From Streptomyces sp. NBC_00490 (GTDB lineage Bacteria; Actinomycetota; Actinomycetes; Streptomycetales; Streptomycetaceae), in contig NZ_CP107869.1 in the NCBI RefSeq assembly GCF_036013645.1, forward strand, positions 4,092,001-4,156,000: 64,000 nt of DNA, read 5' to 3'. This document shows, piece after piece, positions 55,485-63,385 of this stretch. The first letter of the stretch is position 1. Each line of letters begins with the position of its first letter. Under the pieces are notes generated by a model that saw only the letters and a program-made list of their open reading frames with translations, did no database searches and was not told the origin of the DNA. The translations under genes were made by a program, and so were the position numbers.

Positions 55485-55879
55485 AGAAGGCGGGAATCCT
55501 CAACCGTCATCTCTCCGGCGCGCTCGCCGAGCTCGGGCACGGTGACGGGGTGCTGGTCTGTGACGCCGGCATGCCGATACCGGACGGCCCCCGGGTCGTC
55601 GACCTCGCCTTCCGGGCCGGGGTGCCGTCCTTCGCCGAGGTGGTGGACGGGCTGCTGGCCGAGCTGGTCGTGGAGGGGGCCACGGCGGCGACGGAGGTAC
55701 GGGACGCCAATCCGGCGGCGGCGGAGCTGCTGGACGGGTACTTCGGCGAGGACGGCGACCTGGAGTTCGTCTCGCACGAGCGGCTCAAGGAGCTGTCGGC
55801 GGGGGCGCGGCTGGTCGTGAGAACCGGCGAAGCACGGCCGTACGCGAACGTGCTGCTGCGCTGCGGGGTGTTCTTCTAG
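55481..55879 (+). CDS. rbsD: D-ribose pyranase (RbsD)
   Basis: A 132-residue member of the RbsD/FucU family, which converts beta-pyranose to the beta-furanose form of ribose (the form used by ribokinase). The start MKKAGILNRHLSGALAELGHG has the family His, and VRTGEARPYANVLL the C-terminal motif. GTG 55481 overlaps the rbsK stop. It is the last gene of the LacI–rbs operon and is followed by a strong terminator, which makes the sugar identity (ribose) convincing. Confidence 0.95.
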   Translation: MKKAGILNRHLSGALAELGHGDGVLVCDAGMPIPDGPRVVDLAFRAGVPSFAEVVDGLLAELVVEGATAATEVRDANPAAAELLDGYFGEDGDLEFVSHERLKELSAGARLVVRTGEARPYANVLLRCGVFF

Positions 55880-55891
55880 CCGGACAAACTT

Positions 55892-55932
55892 CGAGGGGGC
55901 CTGGTCCGTCGACCAGGCCCCCTCGGGTTTTC
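55892..55932 (+). terminator. Strong intrinsic terminator after rbsD
   Basis: CGAGGGGGCCTGGTC at 55892–55906 pairs perfectly (15 bp) with 55911–55925 over a 4-base loop, followed by GGTTTTCC. Confidence 0.9.
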
Positions 55933-56064
55933 CCCTCCGTATCAGAACCCCCGCGATCCCCCCAGATCCCCACCCCAGAAGTCCTGATGCCAAGTACGAC
56001 CCGCGAGGTGCGGGGAGGGTTGCACGGTTTCTCAAGAAATTTTTACCGGGCCTCCCTTCGCAGG

Positions 56065-56898
56065 TCAGGCCGTGTGTTCCACGAACCTCGCCGCCGTCTC
56101 CGCCAGCACCTCGCGCCCGTCCCTGGCCCACAGCTCGTCGTTGAAGAGCTCCACCTCGATGGCGCCGGTGTAGCCGGCCGCCTCGACGTAGCCCTGCCAC
56201 TCGCGCATGTCGATCGCGCCGTCGCCGATCTGGCCGCGGCCGTTGAGGACACCCTCCGGCAGCGGGGTGGTCCAGTCGGCGAGCTGGAAGGTGTGGATAC
56301 GGCCGGAGGCGCCCGCGCGGGCGATCTGCGCGGGAGCGTTGTCGTCCCACCAGATGTGGTACGTGTCGACCGTGACGCCGACCTGGTGGGCGGGGAAGCG
56401 TTCCGCGAGGTCCAGCGCCTGGGTGAGCGTGGAGACCACGCAGCGGTCGGAGGCGTACATCGGGTGGAGCGGCTCGATGGCCAGCTTCACGCCGCGCTCC
56501 TGCGCGTACGGGCCGAGAACCGACAGCGCGTCCGCGATGCGCTCACGGGCGCCGTGCAGGTCCTTCGAACCGGCGGGCAGGCCGCCCGAGACCAGCACCA
56601 GCGTGTCCGTGCCGAGCGTCGCCGCCTCGTCGACGGCACGGCGGTTGTCGTCCAGGGCCGCGGCGCGCTCCCCCGCGTCGATGGCCGTGAAGAAGCCACC
56701 GCGGCACAGCGTGGTGACGGTCAGGCCCGCGTCGCGGACCAGCTTGGCCGTCGCCTCCAGGCCGTACGTCTGGACGGGCTCCCGCCACAGACCGACGTTG
56801 ACGATGCCCGACCGGCCGCAGGCGTCGGCCAGTTCCGGCAGCGACAGCTGCTTGACCGTCATCTGGTTGATGGAGAAGCGGGAGAGGTCGCCGGTCAC
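56065..56898 (-). CDS. Sugar phosphate isomerase/epimerase-like TIM barrel
   Basis: A 277-residue xylose-isomerase-like TIM barrel. It has VNVGLWREPVQTYG at the start, LAIEPLHPMYASDRC, and VTVDTYHIWWDDN with probable metal ligands, and ends with an EVELFNDELWARDG segment. It is the last gene of a three-gene catabolic operon; GTG 56898 overlaps the preceding stop by 4 bases. It probably isomerises or dehydrates the product of the Gfo/Idh dehydrogenase; the sugar or polyol is unknown. Confidence 0.88.
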   Translation of the reverse strand: MTGDLSRFSINQMTVKQLSLPELADACGRSGIVNVGLWREPVQTYGLEATAKLVRDAGLTVTTLCRGGFFTAIDAGERAAALDDNRRAVDEAATLGTDTLVLVSGGLPAGSKDLHGARERIADALSVLGPYAQERGVKLAIEPLHPMYASDRCVVSTLTQALDLAERFPAHQVGVTVDTYHIWWDDNAPAQIARAGASGRIHTFQLADWTTPLPEGVLNGRGQIGDGAIDMREWQGYVEAAGYTGAIEVELFNDELWARDGREVLAETAARFVEHTA

Positions 56899-58046
56899 TG
56901 GTTCACTCCGTACAGGGACAGCAGGTTCTTCATCCGCTCCTCCGCCAGCTTCGGGTCCGGGAACAGGCCCAGTCCGTCGGCGAGTTCGTAGGCGCGGGCG
57001 AAGTGCGGCAGCGAGCGGGCCGACTGGAGTCCGCCGACCATGGTGAAGTGGCTCTGGTGGCCCGCGAGCCAGGCCAGGAACACCACGCCCGTCTTGTAGA
57101 AGCGGGTCGGCGTCTGGAAGAGATGGCGGGACAACTCGACGGTGGGGTCGAGCAGTTCGCGGAAGCCCGCCGTGTCGCCGGTGTCCAGGACGCGCACTGC
57201 CTCGGCCGCCAGCGGGCCCAGCGGGTCGAAGATGCCGAGCAGGGCGTGGCTGAAGCCCTTCTCGTCGCCCGCGATCAGCTCGGGGTAGTTGAAGTCGTCG
57301 CCGGTGTAGCAGCGGACGCCCTGCGGCAGGCGCCGGCGGATGTCGATCTCGCGCTGGGCGTCAAGCAGCGAGACCTTGATGCCGTCGACCTTGTCCGGGT
57401 GGGCCGCGATGACCTCCAGGAAGGTGTCGGTCGCCGCGTCCAGGTCGGACGAGCCCCAGTAGCCCTCCAGCGCCGGGTCGAACATCGGGCCCAGCCAGTG
57501 CAGGACGACCGGCTCGGAGGCCTGGCGGAGCAGATGGCCGTAGACCTCGAGGTAGTCCTCGGGCCCCTGGGCCGCGGCGGCGAGGGCGCGGGAGGCCATG
57601 AGGATCGACTGCGCGCCGGACTCCTCGACGAGGGCGAGCTGCTCCTCGTAGGCCGCGCGGACCTCGGCCAGCGAACCGGCCGCGATCTGGTCGGTGCCGA
57701 CGCCGCACGCGATCCGGCCGCCGACCGCCTTGGCCTCGGCGGCACTGCGGCGGATCAGCTCCGCCGCGCCCGCCCAGTCCAGGCCCATCCCGCGCTGGGC
57801 GGTGTCCATCGCCTCGGCGACGCCGAGCCCGTGGGACCACAGATGGCGGCGGAAGGCGAGGGTGGCGTCCCAGTCGATCGCGGCGGGCGAGTCGGGGGTG
57901 GTGTCGGCGAAGGGGTCGGCGACGACATGGGCCGCCGAGAACACCGTACGAGAGGTGAGGGGGGAACCCGTGGTGAGGGCGAGCGGCTCCTGGCGGGGCT
58001 CGTACGCCTTCACGTTCCCACTGGTGTCAGGGAGTTGGATGGTCAC
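56895..58046 (-). CDS. DUF993 / dihydrodipicolinate-synthase-like family protein
   Basis: A 383-residue predicted TIM-barrel protein of the DUF993 type, with AGAAELIRRSAAEAKAVGGR, CGVGTDQIA, VVLHWLGPMFDP and KVSLLDAQRE blocks; the last Lys may correspond to the Schiff-base Lys of class I aldolases (inference). Enzymes of this superfamily cleave or condense keto-acids or sugars. GTG 58046 overlaps the stop of the Gfo/Idh gene and its stop overlaps the next GTG; the three genes thus form a tight operon. The reaction is not known to me. Confidence 0.8.
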   Translation of the reverse strand: MTIQLPDTSGNVKAYEPRQEPLALTTGSPLTSRTVFSAAHVVADPFADTTPDSPAAIDWDATLAFRRHLWSHGLGVAEAMDTAQRGMGLDWAGAAELIRRSAAEAKAVGGRIACGVGTDQIAAGSLAEVRAAYEEQLALVEESGAQSILMASRALAAAAQGPEDYLEVYGHLLRQASEPVVLHWLGPMFDPALEGYWGSSDLDAATDTFLEVIAAHPDKVDGIKVSLLDAQREIDIRRRLPQGVRCYTGDDFNYPELIAGDEKGFSHALLGIFDPLGPLAAEAVRVLDTGDTAGFRELLDPTVELSRHLFQTPTRFYKTGVVFLAWLAGHQSHFTMVGGLQSARSLPHFARAYELADGLGLFPDPKLAEERMKNLLSLYGVNQ

Positions 58047-59194
58047 AGCGCGATCTCCGGGACATCGAGGCGACGGCCCTCGGCCGAGGACTTCAGACCC
58101 AGCTCGGCGAGCTGGACGCCACGGGCGCCGGCGAGGAGGTCCCAGTGGTAGGGGGCGTCGGCGTAGACGTGCCGGAGGAACAGCTCCCACTGGGCCTTGA
58201 AGCCGTTGTCGAACTCGGCGTTGTCCGGGACCTCCTGCCACTGGTCGCGGAAGACCTCGGTGGCGGGGATGTCCGGGTTCCAGACCGGCTTCGGGGTGGC
58301 CGAGCGGTGCTGGGCGCGGCAGTTGCGCAGACCGGCGACGGCCGAGCCCTCGGTGCCGTCCACCTGGAACTCCACGAGCTCGTCGCGATTGACGCGGACG
58401 GTCCAGGAGGAGTTGATCTGGGCGATCGCGCCGCCGTCGAGCTCGAAGATGCCGTAGGCGGCGTCGTCGGCCGTCGCGTCGTACGGCTTGTCGTTCTCGT
58501 CCCAGCGCTGCGGGATGTGGGTGGCGGTGAGGGCCTGGACGGTCTTCACCCGACCGAACAGCTCGTGCAGGACGTACTCCCAGTGCGGGAACATGTCGAC
58601 AACGATGCCACCGCCGTCCTCGGCCCGGTAGTTCCACGAGGGGCGCTGGGCGGCCTGCCAGTCGCCCTCGAAGACCCAGTAGCCGAACTCGCCGCGGATC
58701 GAGAGGATCCGGCCGAAGAAGCCGCCGTCGATGAGGCGCTTCAGCTTGAGCAGGCCCGGGAGGAAGAGCTTGTCCTGGACGACGCCGTGCTTGATGCCGG
58801 CGGCGTTGGCGAGCCTGGCCAGCTCCAGGGCGCCGTCCAGGCCGGTGGCGGTCGGCTTCTCGGTGTAGATGTGCTTGCCCGCCGCGATCGCCTTCTTCAG
58901 CGCCTCCTCGCGGGCCGAGGTCACCTGGGCGTCGAAGTAGATGTCCACGCTGTCGTCGGCGAGGACCTCGTCCACGTCTGTTGCCCAGTGCTCCAGGCCG
59001 TGCTGCTCGGCCATCGCCTTCAGCGCGTGCTCGCGGCGGCCGACCAGGATCGGCTCCGGCCACAGCACGGTGCCGTCGCCGAGGTCGAGGCCGCCCTGCT
59101 CGCGGAGCGCGAGGATGGAGCGGACCAGGTGCTGGCGGTAGCCCATGCGCCCGGTCACACCGTTCATGGCGATACGCACCGTCTTGCGTGTCAC
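58043..59194 (-). CDS. Gfo/Idh/MocA-family oxidoreductase
   Basis: A 383-residue NAD(P)-dependent sugar or polyol dehydrogenase. The Rossmann motif is IAMNGVTGRMG (a variant GxxGxxG), ADDSVDIYFDAQVT and KHIYTEKPTATGLDGALEL (EKP motif) follow, and the C-terminal beta-sheet domain is complete. The open frame reaches 59623, but GTG 59194 with AAGGGA 6 bases upstream and the family's usual start fit better. It is the first gene of the operon, divergent from a LacI regulator, with a LacI-type site 94 bases upstream. The likely substrate is a sugar acid, inositol or other polyol. Confidence 0.9.
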   Translation of the reverse strand: MTRKTVRIAMNGVTGRMGYRQHLVRSILALREQGGLDLGDGTVLWPEPILVGRREHALKAMAEQHGLEHWATDVDEVLADDSVDIYFDAQVTSAREEALKKAIAAGKHIYTEKPTATGLDGALELARLANAAGIKHGVVQDKLFLPGLLKLKRLIDGGFFGRILSIRGEFGYWVFEGDWQAAQRPSWNYRAEDGGGIVVDMFPHWEYVLHELFGRVKTVQALTATHIPQRWDENDKPYDATADDAAYGIFELDGGAIAQINSSWTVRVNRDELVEFQVDGTEGSAVAGLRNCRAQHRSATPKPVWNPDIPATEVFRDQWQEVPDNAEFDNGFKAQWELFLRHVYADAPYHWDLLAGARGVQLAELGLKSSAEGRRLDVPEIAL

Positions 59195-59529
59195 GTCGAT
59201 CCCTTCGTAGGCGTCGTGCGCAGCATTCCCTGCGCATTCCGTACGCGGTTGTGCGCGCCGCGTACGCCTCCACTGATGAGCGTCACAGCAAGCGCTTTCT
59301 ATCTGATGAGAAGCTAGCCTCTGAGCAGCGGTTCGGACAAGACCGTGACCGCTTCGAGTTGTTCGAGGGGACGAACGACGGGGTGTCGGGGCCTTAGGGT
59401 CTGCTCGGAACCATGACTGACTGTGCGGCGTCTGTGCAGCCGCACAGTCCTGCGTGGCTGACTGTGCGGGGACGGGCGCGGAGCCCGAGTACGACGAGGT
59501 ACGACGATGCGCGACCGGAGGACGACGAG
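59195..59529. promoter_or_regulatory. Divergent control region with LacI-type operator
   Basis: This 335-bp region between the catabolic operon and the LacI gene contains GCAAGCGCTTTC at 59288–59299, which has the 8-base palindrome AAGCGCTT and matches the general LacI/GalR half-site pattern. No other gene is supported here; an in-frame start at 59413 for the LacI gene is possible but has a worse ribosome site. Confidence 0.65.
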
Positions 59530-60576
59530 ATGACGGTGACCCTGGCGGACGTGGCGGCGCGCGCGCAGGTCTCGCCCGCGACGGTGTCGCGCGTGCTGAA
59601 CGGGAACTATCCCGTGGCCGCAACCACCCGTGAGCGGGTGCTGCGGGCCGTGGACGAACTGGACTACGTACTGAACGGGCCGGCGAGTGCGCTGGCCGCG
59701 GCGACGTCCGACCTGGTCGGGATTCTCGTCAACGACATCGCGGACCCCTTCTTCGGGATCATGGCGAGCGCGATCCAGTCCGAGATCGGCGGTCCGGGCG
59801 GGCGCGCGGGCGGCGAACGGCTGGCGGTGACCTGCAACACCGGGGGCTCTCCCGAGCGTGAGCTGACGTATCTGACCCTGCTGCAGAGACAGCGGGCGGC
59901 GGCCGTGGTGCTGACGGGCGGTGCGGTGGAGGACAAGCCGCACGCGGCGGCGGTCGCCGCGAAGTTGCGGCGGCTGGAGGATGCCGGGACGCGGGTGGTG
60001 CTGTGCGGGCGGCCGCCGGCGCCGGAGACCGGGGCGATCGCGCTGACCTTCGACAACCGTGGCGGCGGGCGGGAGCTGACGGAGCATCTGCTCGGGCTCG
60101 GGCATCGGCGGCTCGGGTACATCGCGGGACCGGAGGAGCGGACGACCACGCGGGACCGGCTGGAGGGGCATCGGGCCGCGCTCGCGGACGCGGGGATCTC
60201 CGAGGATCCGCGGTGGACCGTGCACGGGCGGTACGACCGGCGGTCGGGGTACGAGGCGACGCTGGAGTTGTTGCGGCGGGATCCGTCTCTTACGGCGGTG
60301 GTGGCGGCGAACGACTCCGTCGCGCTGGGGGCGTGTGCCGCGCTGCGGGACTCCGGGCTGCGGATTCCGGATGATGTGTCCGTCGCCGGGTTCGATGATC
60401 TGCCGTTCAGTATTGACGCGGTGCCTGCGTTGACGACGGTGCGGTTGCCGTTGGCGGAGGCGGGGGCTCGGGCGGGGCGGATCGCCATGGGGCGGGAGGA
60501 GGGGCCGCCCGGGGGGATCGCTGTGATTCGGGGGGAGTTGATGGTGCGGGGGTCTACGGGGGGGCCGCGGGGCTGA
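59530..60576 (+). CDS. LacI-family regulator of the Gfo/Idh–DUF993 operon
   Basis: A 348-residue repressor: helix-turn-helix TVTLADVAARAQVSPATVSR with the hinge region LNGPASALAAATSD, then the sugar-binding domain (LVGILVNDIADPFFGIM, and AGFDDLPFSIDAVPALTTVR near the end). ATG 59530 has GGAGG 7 bases upstream. An in-frame ATG at 59413 would add 39 residues not expected in the family. It is divergent from the three-gene operon and likely binds GCAAGCGCTTTC, with a sugar or polyol as inducer. Confidence 0.93.
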   Translation: MTVTLADVAARAQVSPATVSRVLNGNYPVAATTRERVLRAVDELDYVLNGPASALAAATSDLVGILVNDIADPFFGIMASAIQSEIGGPGGRAGGERLAVTCNTGGSPERELTYLTLLQRQRAAAVVLTGGAVEDKPHAAAVAAKLRRLEDAGTRVVLCGRPPAPETGAIALTFDNRGGGRELTEHLLGLGHRRLGYIAGPEERTTTRDRLEGHRAALADAGISEDPRWTVHGRYDRRSGYEATLELLRRDPSLTAVVAANDSVALGACAALRDSGLRIPDDVSVAGFDDLPFSIDAVPALTTVRLPLAEAGARAGRIAMGREEGPPGGIAVIRGELMVRGSTGGPRG

Positions 60577-60663
60577 GGTTCTTTGGGGGTGCGGTGTCGG
60601 GGGTACGGCGTTGGGGTGCCCTCGGCTGTTTTCGCCCCCGCCGCCCCTACCCGTCCCATCCTC

Positions 60664-60745
60664 CAGGGGCTCTGCCCCTTCGACCCCGATCCCTGGGGGC
60701 TCCGCCCCCAGACCCCCGTCGGCCCTCAAGGGGCCTCGTCCTCAA
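60664..60745 (+). repeat. Dispersed Streptomyces palindromic repeat
   Basis: The 241-bp gap after the LacI gene contains two hairpins, AGGGGCTCTGCCCCT (60665–60679) and CTGGGGGCTCCGCCCCCAG (60693–60711), followed by CTCAAACGCCGGACGGGCTG (60741–60760), a combination I recall as very common in Streptomyces intergenic regions. The hairpins could end transcription of the LacI gene. Confidence 0.65.
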
Positions 60746-60817
60746 ACGCCGGACGGGCTGAAAGACACGGGTGGGCAGGGAGGTCGGGACGGCGACGGCG
60801 AGTCCTAGTGTCGTCCC

Positions 60818-61231
60818 GTGTACGCGTACGCGTCCCTCCGGCGCACCACGCCCTGCCCCGAATGCCGCTCTCCCGCCGACTGGGTCGGAGTGCAGGCTCT
60901 CGTCGGTGACTTCTTGCGGTGGGACGTCGAAGTGACCTGCCGGGCCTGCCGGTTCGCCGTCGCCGACTGCGGGGGTGCGCTGCCTGACGACGTACGGGAA
61001 CAGTTGCTCGCCGAGACCGGGGCCGCCGTACTGCGGCTGCGGGCGCCCGCGCACCGGGTCACCGTGCTGCGCGTTCTGCGTGCCGCGCTACGGCTCGAAC
61101 TCGGCGCCGCCAAGGATGTGTTGGAGCGGGTCTGGAGCGGGACGTACACGGGGACGCCGCCCGAGGTGGAGCTGCTCGCGCGCCGGTTGCGGGAGGCCGG
61201 GGTCGATGCGATCGCCTCCGTGGGCTCGTAG
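60818..61231 (+). CDS. Zinc-ribbon protein with ribosomal L7/L12-like C-terminal domain
   Basis: A 137-residue protein of unknown function. The N-terminal half has CPEC (Cys13, Cys16) and, about 25 residues later, CRAC with one more Cys, forming a probable zinc ribbon. The C-terminal part, from RVTVLRVLRAALRLELGAAK through ARRLREAG, can be aligned by eye with the L7/L12 C-terminal domain (KVAVIKAVR...LGLKEAKDLV...ALKKALEEAG in E. coli). That domain contacts translation factors. GTG 60818 is preceded by no strong ribosome site. It stands alone and converges with a GNAT gene 12 bases away. Confidence 0.85.
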   Translation: MYAYASLRRTTPCPECRSPADWVGVQALVGDFLRWDVEVTCRACRFAVADCGGALPDDVREQLLAETGAAVLRLRAPAHRVTVLRVLRAALRLELGAAKDVLERVWSGTYTGTPPEVELLARRLREAGVDAIASVGS

Positions 61232-61243
61232 GGACGGCGAGGG

Positions 61244-61846
61244 TCACGCGGCCAGGCGGGGCACCGGACGGCGGGTCGCCAGCCATACCCCGGCGCCCTC
61301 GGCGAACGGGACCTGGTGCGGGGTGCGGAAGCCCAGCGGGCGCAGTGGGTCCATGTGGCGGGGCGAGAGGGTGACCGCGACCGCGTCGGCGGCCTCCTCG
61401 TCGACGGTGCGCAGGCCCGGGGACAGCAGGTCGGACACGACTCTGCGGTCCCAGGCCTCCGAGTCGTCCGGAGTGCAGACGGTGACCACGGTCCAGTGCG
61501 GCGCGTCGGGCTCGGCCCGCTTCAGTGCGGTCGGCAGGACCGGCTCCTGCGGCAGCGGGGCGGCGAGTTCGCGGGCGAAGAGGCCGCTGAAGCGGGTGTG
61601 AGGGGACTCGGCGCCGGGCGGCAGCCACACCGCGGCCGCGAGAAGGGTGCCGTCCGCACGCTCGGCCACCCAGACTTGGCCCTCCTCGAGCGCGTAGTGG
61701 GCCAGCATCAGCCGCATGGCACGCTGCGCCTGGTCCCGGTCCACACCGACGTGTCCGGGCACCCCGAACAGGCGCACCACGGCGGGTACGTCCACCAGTC
61801 CCGCCCTGCGTACGGCGGTCCGAGGGGGCATCTGCAGGATCGTCAT
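61244..61846 (-). CDS. GNAT-family acetyltransferase
   Basis: A 200-residue protein that starts VRRAGLVDVPAVVRLFGVPG, contains VWVAERADGTLLAAAVWLPPG, and ends with LRPLGFRTPHQVPFAEGAGVW. These are the second- and third-strand and C-terminal blocks of GNAT enzymes, though the acetyl-CoA P-loop is weakly conserved. The substrate is not known. ATG 61846 lies 16 bases after the end of the DMT transporter gene on the same strand, so the two may be co-transcribed. Confidence 0.82.
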   Translation of the reverse strand: MTILQMPPRTAVRRAGLVDVPAVVRLFGVPGHVGVDRDQAQRAMRLMLAHYALEEGQVWVAERADGTLLAAAVWLPPGAESPHTRFSGLFARELAAPLPQEPVLPTALKRAEPDAPHWTVVTVCTPDDSEAWDRRVVSDLLSPGLRTVDEEAADAVAVTLSPRHMDPLRPLGFRTPHQVPFAEGAGVWLATRRPVPRLAA

Positions 61847-61862
61847 CTTCGGGTTCTGCCTC

Positions 61863-63266
61863 TCACATGGCCCGGCTCGCGCCGGTCAGTCCGACGGAGA
61901 CGGGGAGGGGGCGGCGCAGGGGTTCGGTGCGTATCGGTGGGGCGGGGAGCGTCGGCCGCGCCTGGCCGGAGTTCTGTTCGAGGTGCGGGCTGCCGAGCAG
62001 GACCGGGCGGGGCGGGCGGGCTCGGTCGACGTCCTGACCGACGGTCTCGGACCCGCCGACCAGGACGGGGCGGGGCGGCCCTACCGCGTCGACGTTCTGA
62101 CCGGCGGCCCCGGGCCCACCCACCAGGACGGGGCGCACCGGCCCCAACCATTCGACTTCCTGCCCGACCGCAGACCGGCCGACCCGGGCGGTACTCAACG
62201 GCTCCACCCGGTCAACGTCTTGCTCAGCCACAGACCGGCCAACCAAGACGGGACCAGCCCGCCGCGCCCGGTCGACGCCCTCAGACCCACCGATCAGGAC
62301 GGGTCGCAGCGACCTCACCCGGTCAACGTCCTGACCGACGGTCTCGGACCCGCCGACCAAGACAGGACCAGCCCGCCGCGCCCGGTCGACGCCCTCACCG
62401 GCAGCCTCAGACGCACCGACCAGGACAGGGGGCAACGACCCCGCACGGTCAACTTCCTGCCCAGCAACCGCCGCCGGGGCGGTGGTCGGGCGGCTGAGCA
62501 AGGTCACGCCGTGGATGGCGGACGCGGCGGCGGTGAGGGCGAGGAGGGTGCCTGTGGGGCCGTAGCGGAAGCCCTCGCCGAGGAGGGTGAGGCCGATGGC
62601 GGCGGCGGTGACGGGGTTGACGAGGGTGAGGAGGGCGAGGGGGCCGCCGAGGCCGTGGCGGTAGGCCTTCTGGGAGAGCAGCAGGCCGCCCACCGCGAAG
62701 GCGACCGTCAGGAGCGCCACCAGCGCCGTGCTCCAGGAGAGCGTCGGGCCGACCGCGAGCTTCTGTGCCAGCGTGGAGCCGGCCCCGGAGGCGATGCCGG
62801 ACGCGGCGGCGACCGCGAGGCCCCCGCGGGCCGAGAGCAGCGTGACGGCCGCGGCGGCGACGAGTGCCACCAGCAGGACCCCGGTGGTGTTCAGGGTGTC
62901 GCCGCGCCCCGAGGCCGTGACGGCCAGCAGGGTCGTCAGCCCGAGGAGGGTGAAGGCCATGCCGTTCCACTGGGTGCCCGAGGTCCGGCGGCCCGAGACC
63001 AGCGAGCCCAGCGGTACCGCGAGCACGAGGCTCAGCGCGCCGAGCGGCTGCACCAGGGTCAGCGGTCCGTAGCGCAGGGCGACCACGTGCAGCAGCGCAC
63101 CGGAGGCGTTGAGGAGCACGGACCCCCACCACCCGCCGCGGGCCAGCGCCCCGCGCACGCTCATGGTGTCGGCGGCGGTCCGCTCCTGGACGACCGCGGC
63201 CGCCGCGTAGCAGATCGCCGAGACCAGGGAGAGGGCCACGGCCAGGAACACCGGAGAACCTGTCAT
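61863..63266 (-). CDS. DMT-superfamily (EamA-like) transporter with repetitive C-terminal tail
   Basis: A 467-residue protein. Residues 1 to about 265 form a membrane domain with about nine or ten helices (first helix MTGSPVFLAVALSLVSAICY), like DMT-type metabolite transporters. From about residue 269 to the end, 199 residues are polar and made of eight tandem 18–21-residue repeats of the form GQxVDRxxxxxPVLVGGSxxx, then a Pro/Arg-rich end. ATG 63266 has GGAGG 9 bases upstream. The substrate is unknown; the tail is not a normal part of the family. Confidence 0.88.
   Translation of the reverse strand: MTGSPVFLAVALSLVSAICYAAAAVVQERTAADTMSVRGALARGGWWGSVLLNASGALLHVVALRYGPLTLVQPLGALSLVLAVPLGSLVSGRRTSGTQWNGMAFTLLGLTTLLAVTASGRGDTLNTTGVLLVALVAAAAVTLLSARGGLAVAAASGIASGAGSTLAQKLAVGPTLSWSTALVALLTVAFAVGGLLLSQKAYRHGLGGPLALLTLVNPVTAAAIGLTLLGEGFRYGPTGTLLALTAAASAIHGVTLLSRPTTAPAAVAGQEVDRAGSLPPVLVGASEAAGEGVDRARRAGPVLVGGSETVGQDVDRVRSLRPVLIGGSEGVDRARRAGPVLVGRSVAEQDVDRVEPLSTARVGRSAVGQEVEWLGPVRPVLVGGPGAAGQNVDAVGPPRPVLVGGSETVGQDVDRARPPRPVLLGSPHLEQNSGQARPTLPAPPIRTEPLRRPLPVSVGLTGASRAM
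61980..62462 (-). repeat. Eight tandem ~63-bp repeats encoding the DMT transporter tail
   Basis: Eight copies of a 54–63-bp unit encode the motif GQxVDRxxxxxPVLVGG. Two copies lack a few codons (for example the junction of repeats 3 and 4), always in multiples of three. A degenerate ninth copy follows. Third and later copies are similar at the DNA level, indicating recent expansion. Confidence 0.9.
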
Positions 63267-63385
63267 CGCGGTCCACCTCCCCATCTGTCGATGTCGATAC
63301 GAAACGGTTTCGTACCGACACACTACGAGGAGGCTTAACGAAACGCAAGCGTTTCTCTAGCTGGGCCGGATTTCCGACACGAACC

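Noticed and set aside
61980..62462. CRISPR array from the regular ~60-bp repeats
   Set aside because: Units are in-frame coding repeats without spacer/repeat alternation, and no cas genes are present.
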